A stretch of 64,000 bases of DNA from Kitagawia praeruptora (taxonomy: Eukaryota; Streptophyta; Magnoliopsida; Apiales; Apiaceae): assembly GCA_037693485.1 (NCBI GenBank), contig CM075345.1, positions 7,209,501 to 7,273,500 on the forward strand, given 5' to 3'. Position numbers and translations under genes: made by a program. The notes beneath the pieces are model-generated. The model did not search any database and was not told where the DNA came from. It saw only the letters and a program-made list of their open reading frames with translations. Positions 1-10,096 of this stretch are shown one piece after another (position 1 is the first letter of the stretch; each line of letters opens with the position of its first letter).

Positions 1-319
1 GAATGATAATATAAACTATCAGTATGAATGAATTAAAACTTGCTTGCATAGACTTAACACATCACAGAATTACAACACAAAGTAAACGTCAGGATCTTAA
101 ACAATTTTCACAATCCTGATACTGACACAATACTGATGACGTCAGTATTTTGATAACAATTCTAATCCTGATGATTATTAAAAAGTCTATCATACTGAAA
201 TTTATCAAGGTAAAGTGTTATAGCTAAAGCATTTAATAATCAAGTATAGATCCTGACATGAATATCAAGTCTATAAGCTAAAAACAACATACCTTGCTAC
301 TTTTGCAGATGTTAAAGAT
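1..319 (-). other. Non-coding region between RNase H and the missing 3' LTR
   Basis: No open frame is present. The segment repeats the short motif TCAGGAT (either strand) four times, as does the LTR at the other end. No polypurine tract or LTR start is visible, so the 3' LTR must begin to the left of position 1. Confidence 0.6.
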
Positions 320-769
320 CTAGAAATTTAACATTCCTAACTCACTTACTAATCTACTGAATGTAGTCTCATCAAGTGGTTTAGTTAGAATATCTGCAAG
401 CTGTTTGTCAGTAGAAACAAAATGAAGTTCCACAATACCATTCTCAATATGTTCTCTAATAAAATGATACCTAACATCAATGTGCTTAGTCCTTGAATGT
501 TGAACTGGATTTTTTGCAATTTTGATAGCACTAGTATTATCACAAAACATAGGAATATTACTAAGTGTCATACCATAATCCATCAACTGATTTCTTATCC
601 AAAGGAGTTGTGCACAACAACTGCCTGCTGCTATGTACTCAGCTTCTGCAGTTGAGGTTGAGACAGATTATTGCTTCTTGCTTGCCCAAGAAATCAATCT
701 ATTTCCCAAGAATTGACATGTACCTGTAGTGCTTTTCCTGTCTATCTTACACCCTGCATAATCAGAGTC
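320..769 (-). pseudogene. Copia RNase H remnant
   Basis: After the RT stop, the RNase H region can be read through two further stops: DYAGCKIDRKSTTGTC, then EAEYIAAGSCCAQLLWI. The segment 586-320 stays open with DNTSAIKIAKNPVQHSRTKHI and the usual copia C-terminus ending near LTKPLDETTF. In copia elements this domain degrades the RNA strand of the RNA-DNA hybrid. Confidence 0.88.
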
Positions 770-1793
770 TTAATAGCCAATTAGGAAGAAATTAGATTCT
801 CTAGGATACCACAAACCAAGATTTGGAGTTCCTTTGAGATATCTAAAAATTCTTTTCACAGCAATTAAATGAGATTCCTTAGGATCACTTTGGAATCTAG
901 CACATAAACAGGTAGAAAACATTATATCTGGCCTACTTGCAGTTAGATATAACAATGAGCCTATCATACCTCTATAACTAGTATTATCCACACTCTTTCC
1001 CTTAGGATCAGAGTCTAGTTTAGTGGCTGTTGCCATTGGTGTTTTTGCAACTGCACAGTCTTGAAAGTCAAACCTTCTTAAAAGATCTTTGATATACTTT
1101 GACTGATTAATGAAAATGCCAGTCTCAGTTTGTTTGACCTGCAAGCCTAAGAAATAATTTAATTCACCCATCATGCTCATCTGATACTTTGACTGCATAA
1201 GCTTGTTAAACTTAGCACACAACTTTTCATTAGTAGAACCAAATATGATATCATCAACATAAACTTGAACTAAAAGCAATTCACCTTTTATCTTTCTACA
1301 GAATAGAGTTTTGTCAGTTGTACCTCTTGTGAAGCCATTTTCAAGAAGAAATTTAGACAAAGTCTCATACCATGCTCTTGATGCCTGCTTTAGTCCATAG
1401 AGTGCCTTGTCAAGTTTGTAGAGATGATTTGGAAATTTTGGATCAACAAATCCAAGGTGGCTGTTCCACATACACTTCCTCATCAAGTTTGCCATTTAGA
1501 AAAGCACTCTTTACATCCATCTGGTATACCTTGAATTTTGAATGAGCTGCAAATGCAAGAAACATTATGATTGCTTCCAATCTTGCTACAGGTGCAAAGG
1601 TCTCATCATAATCAATGACTTCTTCCTGAGAATAACCCTTGGCCACCAGTCTTGCTTTGTTTCTTACAATCATACCAGATTCATCTAGCTTGTTTCTGAA
1701 AACCCATTTTGCACCAACAATAGATCTATCTTTAGGTCTTGGTACCAGTTTCCAGACTTTGTTTCTCTCAAACTCATTTAACTCTTCCTGCAT
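770..1793 (-). pseudogene. Copia reverse transcriptase remnant
   Basis: Two overlapping frames (1793-1443 and 1495-770) encode the RVT_2 domain. The first runs from KVWKLVPRPKDRSIVGAKWV to KSAFLNGKLDEEVYVEQPP, and a frameshift follows at about 1450. The second holds YGLKQASRAWYE and the catalytic YVDDIIFGS, with both Asp residues kept. It continues through FLGLQVKQT to YLKGTPNLGLWYPR and stops at 770. The reading order matches copia RT throughout. Only the frame breaks and upstream lesions stop function. Confidence 0.92.
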
Positions 1794-1859
1794 TGCAATT
1801 ACCCAATCAAGATCCTGTAAGGCTTCTTCAACCTTCTTAGGTTCATTCTTTGAGAGAAA

Positions 1860-2300
1860 TCAATTATACAAGCATTCATTTTGAATTGATCTTCTAGTTC
1901 CAACACCACTATTTGGATCACCAATAATCAAATCTTCAGTATGATCCTTTGTCCATTTTCTAACAGGTGGTAGATTGACTCTGCTAGTCTCTCCCCCTAA
2001 GTTAGTGGTATCTCTTGTAGAAGAATTCTCTCTGCCTTCAATAACTCCCCTTTGATCAATAGAATCAGTAGATTCCATATTGCTGCTAGTTACAGATCTT
2101 TCCTCAGTAGACTCTGAAAGATCAGTTCCTGATGGAGTAGACTCTGAATAGCTAATCTGCTCCTGATGATCACTGTGTTCTTGATTCATTTGCTCCCCCT
2201 CAACAGTAGCATTCCTTTGAGAAGCAATAGAAATTCCTTCTGGAGAACCTTCAATATCACTGGAGAGTATCTCAGAATTCTTCAGGTTTTCAAATTCCAA
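1860..2300 (-). pseudogene. Copia integrase-RT linker, low-complexity acidic region
   Basis: This Ser/Glu/Thr-rich stretch (about 146 codons) lies between integrase and RT in the same polyprotein order. It ends ECLYN followed by TGA where the polyprotein continues FLSKNEPKKVEEAL. Linkers of this composition are usual in copia Pol and have no known fold. Confidence 0.7.
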
Positions 2301-2321
2301 TTTGTCATGACTCTCATCAGT

Positions 2322-3263
2322 TTACAGAATTCCAAATTTCTTATCATCAAATGCAACATGAATTGATTCCATAACAATGTGAGTTCTGAGATTATAAACT
2401 TTGAAGGCCTTAGATGCTGAATATCCTAGAAATATTGCTTCATCCGATTGGGCTTCAAATTTTCCAAGTTGTTCTGGATGAACTTTTAGGACATAGCATT
2501 TGCATCCAAAGATGTGAAAGTATTTCACACTTGGTTTCTTTCCTTTGATCATCTCATAGGGAGTTTTTCCATGACTATTTATCAAGGTACAGTTTTGAGT
2601 AAAACATGAAGTGTTAATAGCTTCTGCCCAAAAATAGGTTGGAAGTTTTGCATCTGCAAGCATGGTTCTTGCTGCCTCTATGAGAGTCATGTTCTTTCTT
2701 TCCACTACACCATTCTGCTGAGGTGTACCAGGTGCAGAAAATTGTTGAGTGATTCCATTGTCTACACAATAATCCTCCATTGTAGAATTCTTGAATTCTG
2801 TACCATTGCCACTCCTAAGTACTTTGACTTTGTACTCAGGGTTATTCTGAATATTCTTGACAAGGTCAATGATTTGCTGAGGAGCTTCATCCTTCTTGTA
2901 TAGAAAGAACACTCATGTAAACCTTGTGAAAACATCCACTATTACTAGAGCAAATCTTTTCTTGCTGATAGACACTATGTTTACTGGACCAAACAGATCA
3001 AGATGTAGCAGGTGAAATGGTTCAGTAATTGAATTTTCAGTCTTGCTCTTGAAAGTGGTTCTTCTCTGCTTTCCAAGCTGACATGCATCACAAAGTCCAT
3101 CTTGCACATAATTTGCCTGAGGTAGGCCTCTCACCAGATTGTACTTAACAAGTTGATTAAGCTTCTTGAAGTTGAGATGTGAGAGTTTCTTGTGCCAATT
3201 CCAGCTTTCATCATTTGTTGCTTTGCTGTAGAGACATCTAACAATTTGCTTTAGATGTATCAC
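2322..3263 (-). pseudogene. Copia GAG-pre-integrase and integrase remnant
   Basis: Two frames together cover the zinc-binding HKKLSHLNF...CDACQLGKQ segment (HHCC type) and the DDE integrase core. The first Asp is in HLDLFGPVN. The second catalytic Asp is lost: RSGNGTEF stands where the family has RSDNGTEF. The Glu is kept in GVVERKN. A TGA at about 2911-2913, probably from a Trp codon, separates the halves, and a stop ends the frame after KKFGIL. Integration activity is therefore doubly lost. Confidence 0.87.
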
Positions 3264-3621
3264 TTAAGCTGGCTTCATATATGTTACCATGTCTTTGACC
3301 AGTTAGAACAATGTCTCCATTCTGCATATTCAAGATTTTGCATCCTTCTCTATCAAAGATTGATTTGTAACCTTTATCACCCAGTTGACTTATGCTTAAA
3401 AGAGTATGTTTCAAGCCTTCAACCAGTGCTACATTTTCTATGATGACATTCCCCAAAACAATTGAGCCATATCCCAGAGTTTCTCCTTTGTTGCCATCTC
3501 TAAAAGATATTACTGGGCCAGTTTTCCTCTCAAACTTTGTAAGCTGGGACTTCTTTCCAGTCATATGTCCAGAGCATCCACTTTCCAAGATAATTAAATG
3601 CTTCTTTCCTGTGCCCTGCAA
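3238..3621 (-). pseudogene. Copia protease domain remnant, catalytic Asp replaced
   Basis: The frame contains the aspartic-protease core LESGCSGHMTG. In working copia elements this reads DSGC.HMTG, where the Asp is the nucleophile-activating residue. Here it is Glu (GAA), so cleavage activity is not expected. The following 90 residues, with the LSISQLGDKGY block, lead into the GAG-pre-integrase segment. The frame ends in a TAG after KANC and continues one base shifted in the next segment. Confidence 0.85.
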
Positions 3622-3632
3622 ACAAAAAGTAA

Positions 3633-5924
3633 CTAGTTAGAATTTTTTAGGACCCAACTTTGATTGGATCCTTTCTTACTAGATTTAGAAACAACAGGCT
3701 TTGAAGATTTTGCTTTTACTTTACCTGTTGTAGAGTCAACCTTAGACTCTGATTTCACAAACTGTTTGTGACTAGGAGTTTCAGATTTCAGAGAATAATA
3801 GTCATAATACATTTCATGATATTCTCTACACATGTAAATGGAATGAAGTAAACTACCACAATGATAACAAGCTTTTTGTGGTTGGTATTGAATTTTCTGA
3901 GTCTTGGGGAATCTGGACTCAGTTTTCCAAGAAGGTTTTTGATTGTAGTCTAGGGCCAAATGATTATGATTTCCACACTTATAGCATTTTTTTCTAGGTG
4001 CATCAGATACATTCTTGTAATTATTCTCTTTGTTAATACCTTCTTTTCCATTCCTATTTCTTTTGACCTTGCTAGACTCTGAAAGACCATCTAATCTCTG
4101 TTTCAACTGAGACTTAGACAGAAACCCTATGTTTACATTCTTAGGTTTCTCTAACACTTTCTCATCTGAATTACTATTGTTAATCCTTTTGTGTACAACA
4201 GGGGTACCTTTTGAATCAACAAATTTAACATGATTAGGTTCAGAAACAATTTTCTTACCTTCAGATTTAGATGTGCTAGCTTCTATTTTACTATCATCAT
4301 TGACAATAGCTACTTTTTCTTCTTGTCTAGCCTTATCAAAACCTAAACCATTAACCTTACCACGAATTCCATTTTCGATGATTTCTTGTGTCTTTTTACC
4401 AGAAATGTTAATGGTCTTAATCACATCTCTCTCTTCCTCTAGTTCTTTTCTGACATAGTCATAAGCCTCAAGAATAACACTGTAATCATGCTTAGCTTTA
4501 TCAGAACTTAACTTGTATTCTTCCATTTGAATTAACTCAGATTCAAGAAAATTATTTCTATCAACTAATTTATCATTCTTAACCTTAAGTTCATCTCTTT
4601 CACTAGTAAGAATCCTAAAATTAGTCATAAGATTTTTAAACTCAGCATGGATAGATCTAATTTCATCAGAATTTAAGCTATCAAATGAATCAAGAGAGTG
4701 AAGTGATACCTTAACAGAGGATGGAGAAGTTTTCTTTGGAGATCCAGGTTTGTCTGAAACATTTGCCATCAGTGCAGTGTTGTCATAATCCAATTCATCT
4801 TCAGAATCACTGGAATTAGCCCAATCCTTCTGTGTGACCATAAGTGCATTACCCTTTCCTGAATTCCTAGGCTTCTTACACTCACTAGCAAAGTGTCCAA
4901 GTTCACTGCAATTAAAGCACTTGATCTTGGCTTTATCAAGCTTGACAATTGTACTTTTGCCTTTGTCACTCTTCTTCTCCTCCTTCTTTTGAAAAGGTCC
5001 TTTGCTAAATCTTTTCCTATTGAATCTTCCTTTCTTGAAAGCTTTAGCAAACATAGCAAAGAGTTCCTGCATCTCAGATTCAGAATCATTGTTGTCAGAT
5101 TCCATATCAGTAGTCTCTGACTCAGAACTTTCTTTGCTTTTCTTCTTCCTTGAATTCTTTACAGCAGGCTCATCATGCTGTTCCTCTGGAAGCTTCTTTA
5201 ATTCAGATTGAGCAGTAAGTGCAACAATCTTCATCTTTCCTTCACTCCTGCTCTTCTTCTGCTGCTTGTCAAGTTCATAAGCTCTCAGTTTTCCATATAC
5301 TGCCTCTAATGATATTTCATCCAGATCATTAGCTTCCTCAATCGCAGATATCTTCTCATTGTAGAAATCAGGCAAAGCTTTCATGAACTTTGTATTCATA
5401 TCTTCCAAGTCATAATATTTACCATGTATGGCCATCTCATTGATGAGTTTTGTAAACCTATCAAAGGTATCAGTAAGTGACTCACCAGACTTGGATTCAA
5501 AGTACTCATACTGTTGTATAAGTAGTGTCCTCATATTCTTCCTGACAGGCTTAGTTTCTTCACAGTGAACCTTAAGATTGTCCCATATATCCTTAGCAGT
5601 TTTACAAGAGAGAACATAGTTAGTGAGAACAGAATCAAGACTGTTGAATAATATGTTTCTCACTTTAGCATCTTTAAGAACATTCTCCTTGTCCTTATCT
5701 GACCATTCAGATTTAGGCTTCTCTGCTGTATGTTCAGGAACAACCACACCATCAACAGTTGCTTGTCCAACGACCTTTGTTGGAACAAAAGGTCCATCTC
5801 TGATTCTGTCAAGATAATCAGGATCTGTTGCTTCCAGATGATGCAACATCTTTACTTCCCATAGAGTATATTCGTTTCTCTTGAGCATAGGAATCTTAGT
5901 ATTCCCATCCTTGTAACCAGACAT
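3633..5924 (-). CDS. gag: Copia Gag (capsid/nucleocapsid), long Sirevirus-type
   Basis: This is an open frame of 763 codons starting at the ATG 37 bases inside the primer site. Residues about 1-220 form the retrotransposon capsid region (UBN2/gag-like, with LWEVKM near the start and the YEYFESKSGESLTDTF block). Zinc knuckles follow. One is intact, CFNCSELGHFASEC (CX2CX4HX4C). A second, CYKCGNHNHLALDY, has lost its last cysteine. A third, CYHCGSLLHSIYMC, is intact. The middle is Lys/Glu/Ser-rich and probably coiled. The frame ends at a TAG just before the protease. Gag packages the element RNA into cytoplasmic particles. It is the only long intact frame left in this copy. Confidence 0.88.
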   Translation of the reverse strand: MSGYKDGNTKIPMLKRNEYTLWEVKMLHHLEATDPDYLDRIRDGPFVPTKVVGQATVDGVVVPEHTAEKPKSEWSDKDKENVLKDAKVRNILFNSLDSVLTNYVLSCKTAKDIWDNLKVHCEETKPVRKNMRTLLIQQYEYFESKSGESLTDTFDRFTKLINEMAIHGKYYDLEDMNTKFMKALPDFYNEKISAIEEANDLDEISLEAVYGKLRAYELDKQQKKSRSEGKMKIVALTAQSELKKLPEEQHDEPAVKNSRKKKSKESSESETTDMESDNNDSESEMQELFAMFAKAFKKGRFNRKRFSKGPFQKKEEKKSDKGKSTIVKLDKAKIKCFNCSELGHFASECKKPRNSGKGNALMVTQKDWANSSDSEDELDYDNTALMANVSDKPGSPKKTSPSSVKVSLHSLDSFDSLNSDEIRSIHAEFKNLMTNFRILTSERDELKVKNDKLVDRNNFLESELIQMEEYKLSSDKAKHDYSVILEAYDYVRKELEEERDVIKTINISGKKTQEIIENGIRGKVNGLGFDKARQEEKVAIVNDDSKIEASTSKSEGKKIVSEPNHVKFVDSKGTPVVHKRINNSNSDEKVLEKPKNVNIGFLSKSQLKQRLDGLSESSKVKRNRNGKEGINKENNYKNVSDAPRKKCYKCGNHNHLALDYNQKPSWKTESRFPKTQKIQYQPQKACYHCGSLLHSIYMCREYHEMYYDYYSLKSETPSHKQFVKSESKVDSTTGKVKAKSSKPVVSKSSKKGSNQSWVLKNSN

Positions 5925-5960
5925 GATTGCAGATCTTTATGATTATTCGAAATCAACCTG

Positions 5961-5972
5961 CTCTGATACCAA
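5961..5972 (-). other. Primer binding site (tRNA-iMet) of the copia element
   Basis: The minus strand reads TGGTATCAGAGC, complementary to the 3' end of plant initiator methionine tRNA. It lies two bases inside the 5' LTR. This is where first-strand cDNA synthesis starts in most plant copia elements. Confidence 0.9.
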
Positions 5973-5973
5973 T

Positions 5974-6713
5974 TGCTAACTCGAATAACTTGTAGAAGGG
6001 GGGGTTGAATACAAGTTATATAATCGTGTCTGATTTTTGCTTGATTAAATAAACAAGAATAAACGAATGAATCAAATTCTGTTTGTATTAATAAGATCAA
6101 ATACAAACTCTACCAAAGGTGTACAAATACCTTTAGCAGCTGCTGACAAAATTAAACTCTCTCTCTGTTTGTTTCGTACTCTCGAATACAAACCTTATAC
6201 AGAGCTACGCACATTTGCTTGACTCGAACTCTTTTTACAATGATATAGAGAGAATATTTATAATGCTTCCTATCAACTAATTACAGAAAGATAATCTATA
6301 CATGACAATGTTCTGCCGTCCAGTTGATAGTTTCCATCAATAGAAAATTCTTTCCTTCATAAAATCTTCTTGCTTGTTCCTCAAACAAAGATCCTGTTTT
6401 ATAGCACTTGCCAGTTTTTATAGCATCCATAATGACATCATCAGTAACACGACTGATATCAGGATTCCATCTTGCATCAGGATCTGACTATCCCATCAGT
6501 ACTTGATCAGTAGTTAACTTGACGTATCAGGATTCAATCTCAGTTCTTGACATGTAGTACTCGATGCACTGTTCATTCCTGACTAAACTTTACAGATAAC
6601 TGTCTAATACATATTTCCTATAAAAAGTGCTAAATCCTTTATAAATCAGGATATACAAGAAGTATAAGTAAAATTCTATTCTTAACATCACAACTCATGA
6701 ATTATTCCTAACA
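5974..6713 (-). repeat. 5' LTR of the copia element
   Basis: On the minus strand the segment starts TGTTAGGAATAATTC and ends GAGTTAGCA, immediately followed after two bases by the tRNA-iMet primer site. This gives a TG...CA LTR of 740 bp. The outer edge at 6713 abuts a repeat monomer of the neighbouring transposon. The partner LTR is outside the window, so age and target duplication cannot be read. Confidence 0.8.
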
Positions 6714-7110
6714 TCTAACCGTACGGATGTTAAGATCCATCCATTTTAATGTTATTGCCAAAATTTTAGGAAAAAATAAATTTTTTTGATTCGGTAATTT
6801 AACAGTCAACTAGTATTTTGACTAGTACTCATAAATAAGGTTCCGTCCCTGATTCTTGTTTTGGTTTTTTTAAAATAAATTTCTCGATGATCCAACCGTA
6901 CGGATGTCAAGATCCATTTTTAATGTTATTGCTAAAATTTCAGAAAAAAAAATTATTTGATTTGGTAATTTAACGGTCAACTAGTGTTTTGACTAGTATC
7001 CCTAATTAGGGTTTCGTCCCTGATTCGTATTTCAATTTTTTAAAATATATTTCTCGATAATCCAACCGTACAGATGTCAAGATCCATATTTTTTAATGTT
7101 ATTCCTAAAA
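6714..7110 (-). repeat. Three monomers of the 176-bp repeat, inverted relative to the main array
   Basis: The block AACCGTACGGATGT.AAGATCC recurs at about 6717, 6894 and 7064, a spacing of 177 and 170 bp. It is the reverse complement of the GGATC..GA.ATCCGTACGGTT core of the array at 10.8-13.7 kb, but more diverged. Confidence 0.8.
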
Positions 7111-8537
7111 TTTCAGATTTTTTTTAAATATTTAAAAAAATTGATAGATTTTTAATTTTTAAAATGAAAAGTAGGATAATTGATAGTATAATTTTATTGA
7201 TTAATAATTTTTATTATCTTTGAATATTTTAATAAAAATTAGTGGTGATTGGTGAGTGATTTAACCAAAATTGAAATACGCATGTTATATATGGTTTCTA
7301 TAGATGGGGATTATAAACTGTAATTTTGAATAGGGATGGTAGACGAGATGGGTCGAACCGGACACCCATTTATTCATGTCTCGGTATATTTTGTTTTTAT
7401 AATGTCCATATTTGGCTCCATTATCGTTTTATTCGGATATAAATAATAAATTGATTTTGAATATTGATTTTCAAATCGAAACCAAATATAAGCCAATACC
7501 GTATTTTATTTTATTTTACCGAGTAGTTTGTGATCCATCGAATACGAGTTAAATATGATCCACTAACATTAAATATTTATTTTAAAATATATGATTAATT
7601 ATATATCCTAAAATCATTGTAATAAAACATAATAATCTTAAATTAAAAGCAAATCTGAGCTGGTATAAGTGCTCATATTAGGTAGGATTATTTAATTCAA
7701 AAAATATAAGACCAAATCTGAGTGGGTAAAAGTGCTCATATCCAGGATCATATTTTATATGGGTAAGATTTTTTCGCCAGATTTTGATCATTTATAAAAC
7801 AAATATGAAACATGTGTCGTTTCTTTGAGCCGTTTATAAGTCGAAATACCGGATAGTTCACATCAATTTATTGAATTTGTAGTAGGAGATGTTGTAGTTA
7901 TTATCAAATTATAATATTAATATTTGATTTGATTAACCAAAAATTAAATCGATAAATTGTATGATATTTTGGTTTTAATAAAATAAGAAGTATATATTTA
8001 GTTAACACGATAGTGTATGTATTCCTAAAATAAACTTTTGCAAAAATTGAATTTACTTAATGTTTTTTAAAAATTTAATCATTATCTTCGAGATGTATTG
8101 GCACATTAGTTATTGAAAAACTTATAAAAAGGATAAAATAAAATTGTTTTTAAAATAAATAAATATTCTTTTGATTTATATTTCATATTCTTGATTTTAA
8201 GTGTATTTATTTATCAAGGTTTAAAATGATCCGAACCGAATTTCCTAGATCCGAACAAGAATCGATCCGAATAAAAAATATCGAAAAAGATCCAAACCGA
8301 ATTTAATCTGATTTTAATCCAAAATTTATCCGATTTTAATCTGAATATGATCCGAACCGAAATTGATCCGATCCAAACCGAAACCGATTCGGATTATACA
8401 AAACCGAAACTAAATCCGAATTGAATTAGATCCGACCCGAACTGAATATGATCCGAATGTATCAAAACCAAATATTGATCCGATCCGAATATTGATCCGA
8501 TCCGAAGCCGAACTGAATATCCGATTTGCCAGGTCTA
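6714..8537. mobile_element. Array-bearing TIR transposon, copy 1 (left side lost to the copia insertion)
   Basis: The right end, GCCAGGTCTA at 8528-8537, is the same terminal sequence as copy 2 at 10097-13991. It is preceded by about 310 bases of the same ATCCGA/ACCGAA-rich subterminal DNA. At its left edge are three repeat monomers (anchors at about 6717, 6894 and 7064), in the opposite orientation to the array of copy 2. The copia element inserted inside this array, so the rest of the copy lies beyond the left end of the window. No transposase is visible. The middle (7100-8200) is AT-rich and non-coding, with a short direct repeat at 7651 and 7713. Confidence 0.72.
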
Positions 8538-8765
8538 CTTGTGCCCCCTGCACCCCCTTATGTTTCTTCACAGCAGACAGTTGATGTGCCTGTTGATGTT
8601 CTTGATGAGAGGTATGTACCGACTCGGCGTGGTGGTGGTTATCATCAGTATTTGGTTCATTGGAGTGGCAGGTCAGAGGATAAGCGCACTTGGATCAGCG
8701 CTTCAGAGTTTCGCAGACTTGATCCCGATCTTTTCCAGCGCTACACGGAGTTTAGTTCGACATAG
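8538..8765 (+). pseudogene. Gypsy (chromovirus) integrase C-terminus with chromodomain
   Basis: The frame encodes a linker ending DVLDERYVPTRRGG, then YHQYLVHWSGRSEDKRTWI and EFRRLDPDLFQRY. That is the chromodomain pattern (aromatic residues, [YF]LVxW.G, TW) found at the C-terminus of chromovirus integrases. It reads to a TAG at 8763-8765. The upstream part of pol is absent because a TIR transposon ends exactly at 8537, so this is the 3' stub of an interrupted element. A host chromodomain gene is unlikely because a polypurine tract and LTR-like start follow within 30 bases. Confidence 0.78.
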
Positions 8766-8780
8766 TCGAACTTTTCTTAG

Positions 8781-9125
8781 CGGGGGAGAGTTGATAGGGA
8801 CCAGCTCATCATAGTATCTCTAGAGATATGAAAATATTGTCCCATATGTTTAGGGATTTACTTTATTACTTGTGATTTGATTTTGTGATTTGATTTTATA
8901 TGATCCCATATGTTTAGGGATTTGTCTTTTGACTTTGGGTTTGTTATTCGGTATATATAGACCGAAGATGATACATTTCGAGGGACGCTTTGATTATATC
9001 CTTTTTCTTGAGAATAATACTGATTGTTCTTGGGATATACATATAATCTCTGTTGTATTCATTGTTTTTACCCGCTGTCCTACATCAACGTGCGTGTGTT
9101 AAACTAGTTTAATATGGACATCAAT
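8781..9125 (+). repeat. Polypurine tract and 3' LTR of the gypsy stub
   Basis: CGGGGGAGAG at 8781-8790 is a polypurine tract, and the LTR appears to start with TGATAGGGACC at 8792. A TATATATAGA promoter-like stretch lies at about 8950. The LTR end is not certain. A CA end near 9123-9128 would give about 335 bp. No second copy is in the window to fix it. Confidence 0.6.
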
Positions 9126-9161
9126 ATCAGGAGCGAACAAGGCGTATTTGTTTCTAGTATG

Positions 9162-9915
9162 TAGGGGAGAGCACGGTTCGGTTCGAATCGGTTTTGCCTC
9201 GAAACCGAACCCGAAACCGCATGTCTTCGGTTTTAAAAATTGAAAACCGCAACCGAACCGTCGGTTTCGGTTTAGGTTTTGAAAAGCTCGGTTCGGTTTT
9301 TAACGGTTCGGTTTCGGTTATAAAACCGAAGAAAAAATCATAAAAATATTAAAAGATTTTAAATTTATAAATTATAACGTTCTCGAATTTTAAATAAAGT
9401 GACAAAGTTATTGAGTGATTCTTAATTACCACTTAATGATACAATTCATAACAGGTTTAGGCAGTATGGACTGTGGAATCAGTATACAGATGAATATCAA
9501 GATTTAGTCTACACCACTTGTATTAGCAACTATCAAATAGACTGGTTAACCGGTGCTTTACTTCATGCTTAAGTATGCATTCGAATTTGATAAAAAAATT
9601 TATTATGTATATTCCCTTTCCTCATCCGATATTATTTTGAAATTTAGTTATAATTCAAAATATAATATTTTTATTAATTTTAAGAATACATATAAATTAT
9701 ATAAATTTATATAAATTATATATTTATTTATTTATTTTAATAATCGGTTCGGTTCGGTTTTAATCGGTTCAGTTTTAACCTATAACCGGAACCGAAAGTC
9801 TCGGTTTTTAAAAATCAAAAACCGCAACCGCCGGTTCGGTTTCGGTATTTTCGGTTCGGTTTCGCCCGGTTTCGGTTCGGTTTCGGTTTCAATTCGATTT
9901 TTTGCTCACCCCTGA
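9162..9915. mobile_element. Non-autonomous TIR element (hAT-like ends), 754 bp
   Basis: The left end reads TAGGGGAGAGCACGGTTCGG. The right end, reversed, reads TCAGGGGTGAGCA followed by A-rich and then ACCGAA-rich DNA. The subterminal 100 bases on both sides are built of CGGTT/AACCG words, also inverted. There is no coding capacity. An exact 8-bp target duplication is not visible, so the superfamily call rests on the TAGGGGTGAGCA-type ends. Confidence 0.65.
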
Positions 9916-10088
9916 TAACCACCAAATGTAACAACTCCTTATCTGATCTCCTTAACTTCCACTCCAGCATCAACCGATTATCACAAAAATTCTCCAATTC
10001 ATCCCACACATTACTAAAGTATGCCAAATTCAGTACATACTACATTACTAAAGTACTTAAGTGCACAAATTTAGGGTTGTTAAAGATA

Positions 10089-10096
10089 GGTATAAG
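10089..10096. repeat. Target-site duplication, left copy
   Basis: GGTATAAG directly precedes the TIR that starts at 10097. The same eight bases follow the other TIR at 13992-13999. Confidence 0.8.

Larger units (their letters stand above)
1..6713 (-). mobile_element. Sirevirus-like Ty1/copia retrotransposon, decayed, 3' LTR beyond window
   Basis: Reading on the minus strand, the order is 5' LTR (6713-5974), primer site, long gag, protease, integrase, reverse transcriptase, RNase H, then about 320 bases of non-coding DNA to the window edge. The order protease-integrase-RT-RNase H is diagnostic of Ty1/copia. A gag of about 760 residues with several zinc knuckles, and the RT block around YVDDIIFGS, resemble the Sirevirus lineage. 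At least six stops or frameshifts break the polyprotein, so the copy cannot move by itself. The 5' end lies inside a 176-bp repeat array, showing insertion into another transposon. No sequence matching the 5' LTR start is visible at 1-319, so the 3' LTR must lie to the left of the window. Confidence 0.92.

Noticed and set aside
7300..7880. Possible small TIR element starting GGGATGGTAGACGAGATGGG
   Set aside because: No matching inverted end or target duplication could be found.
8526..8814. Host chromodomain gene or an overlapping 91-codon frame
   Set aside because: The first residues come from the TIR end, and a polypurine tract and LTR follow directly. The second frame is a shadow.
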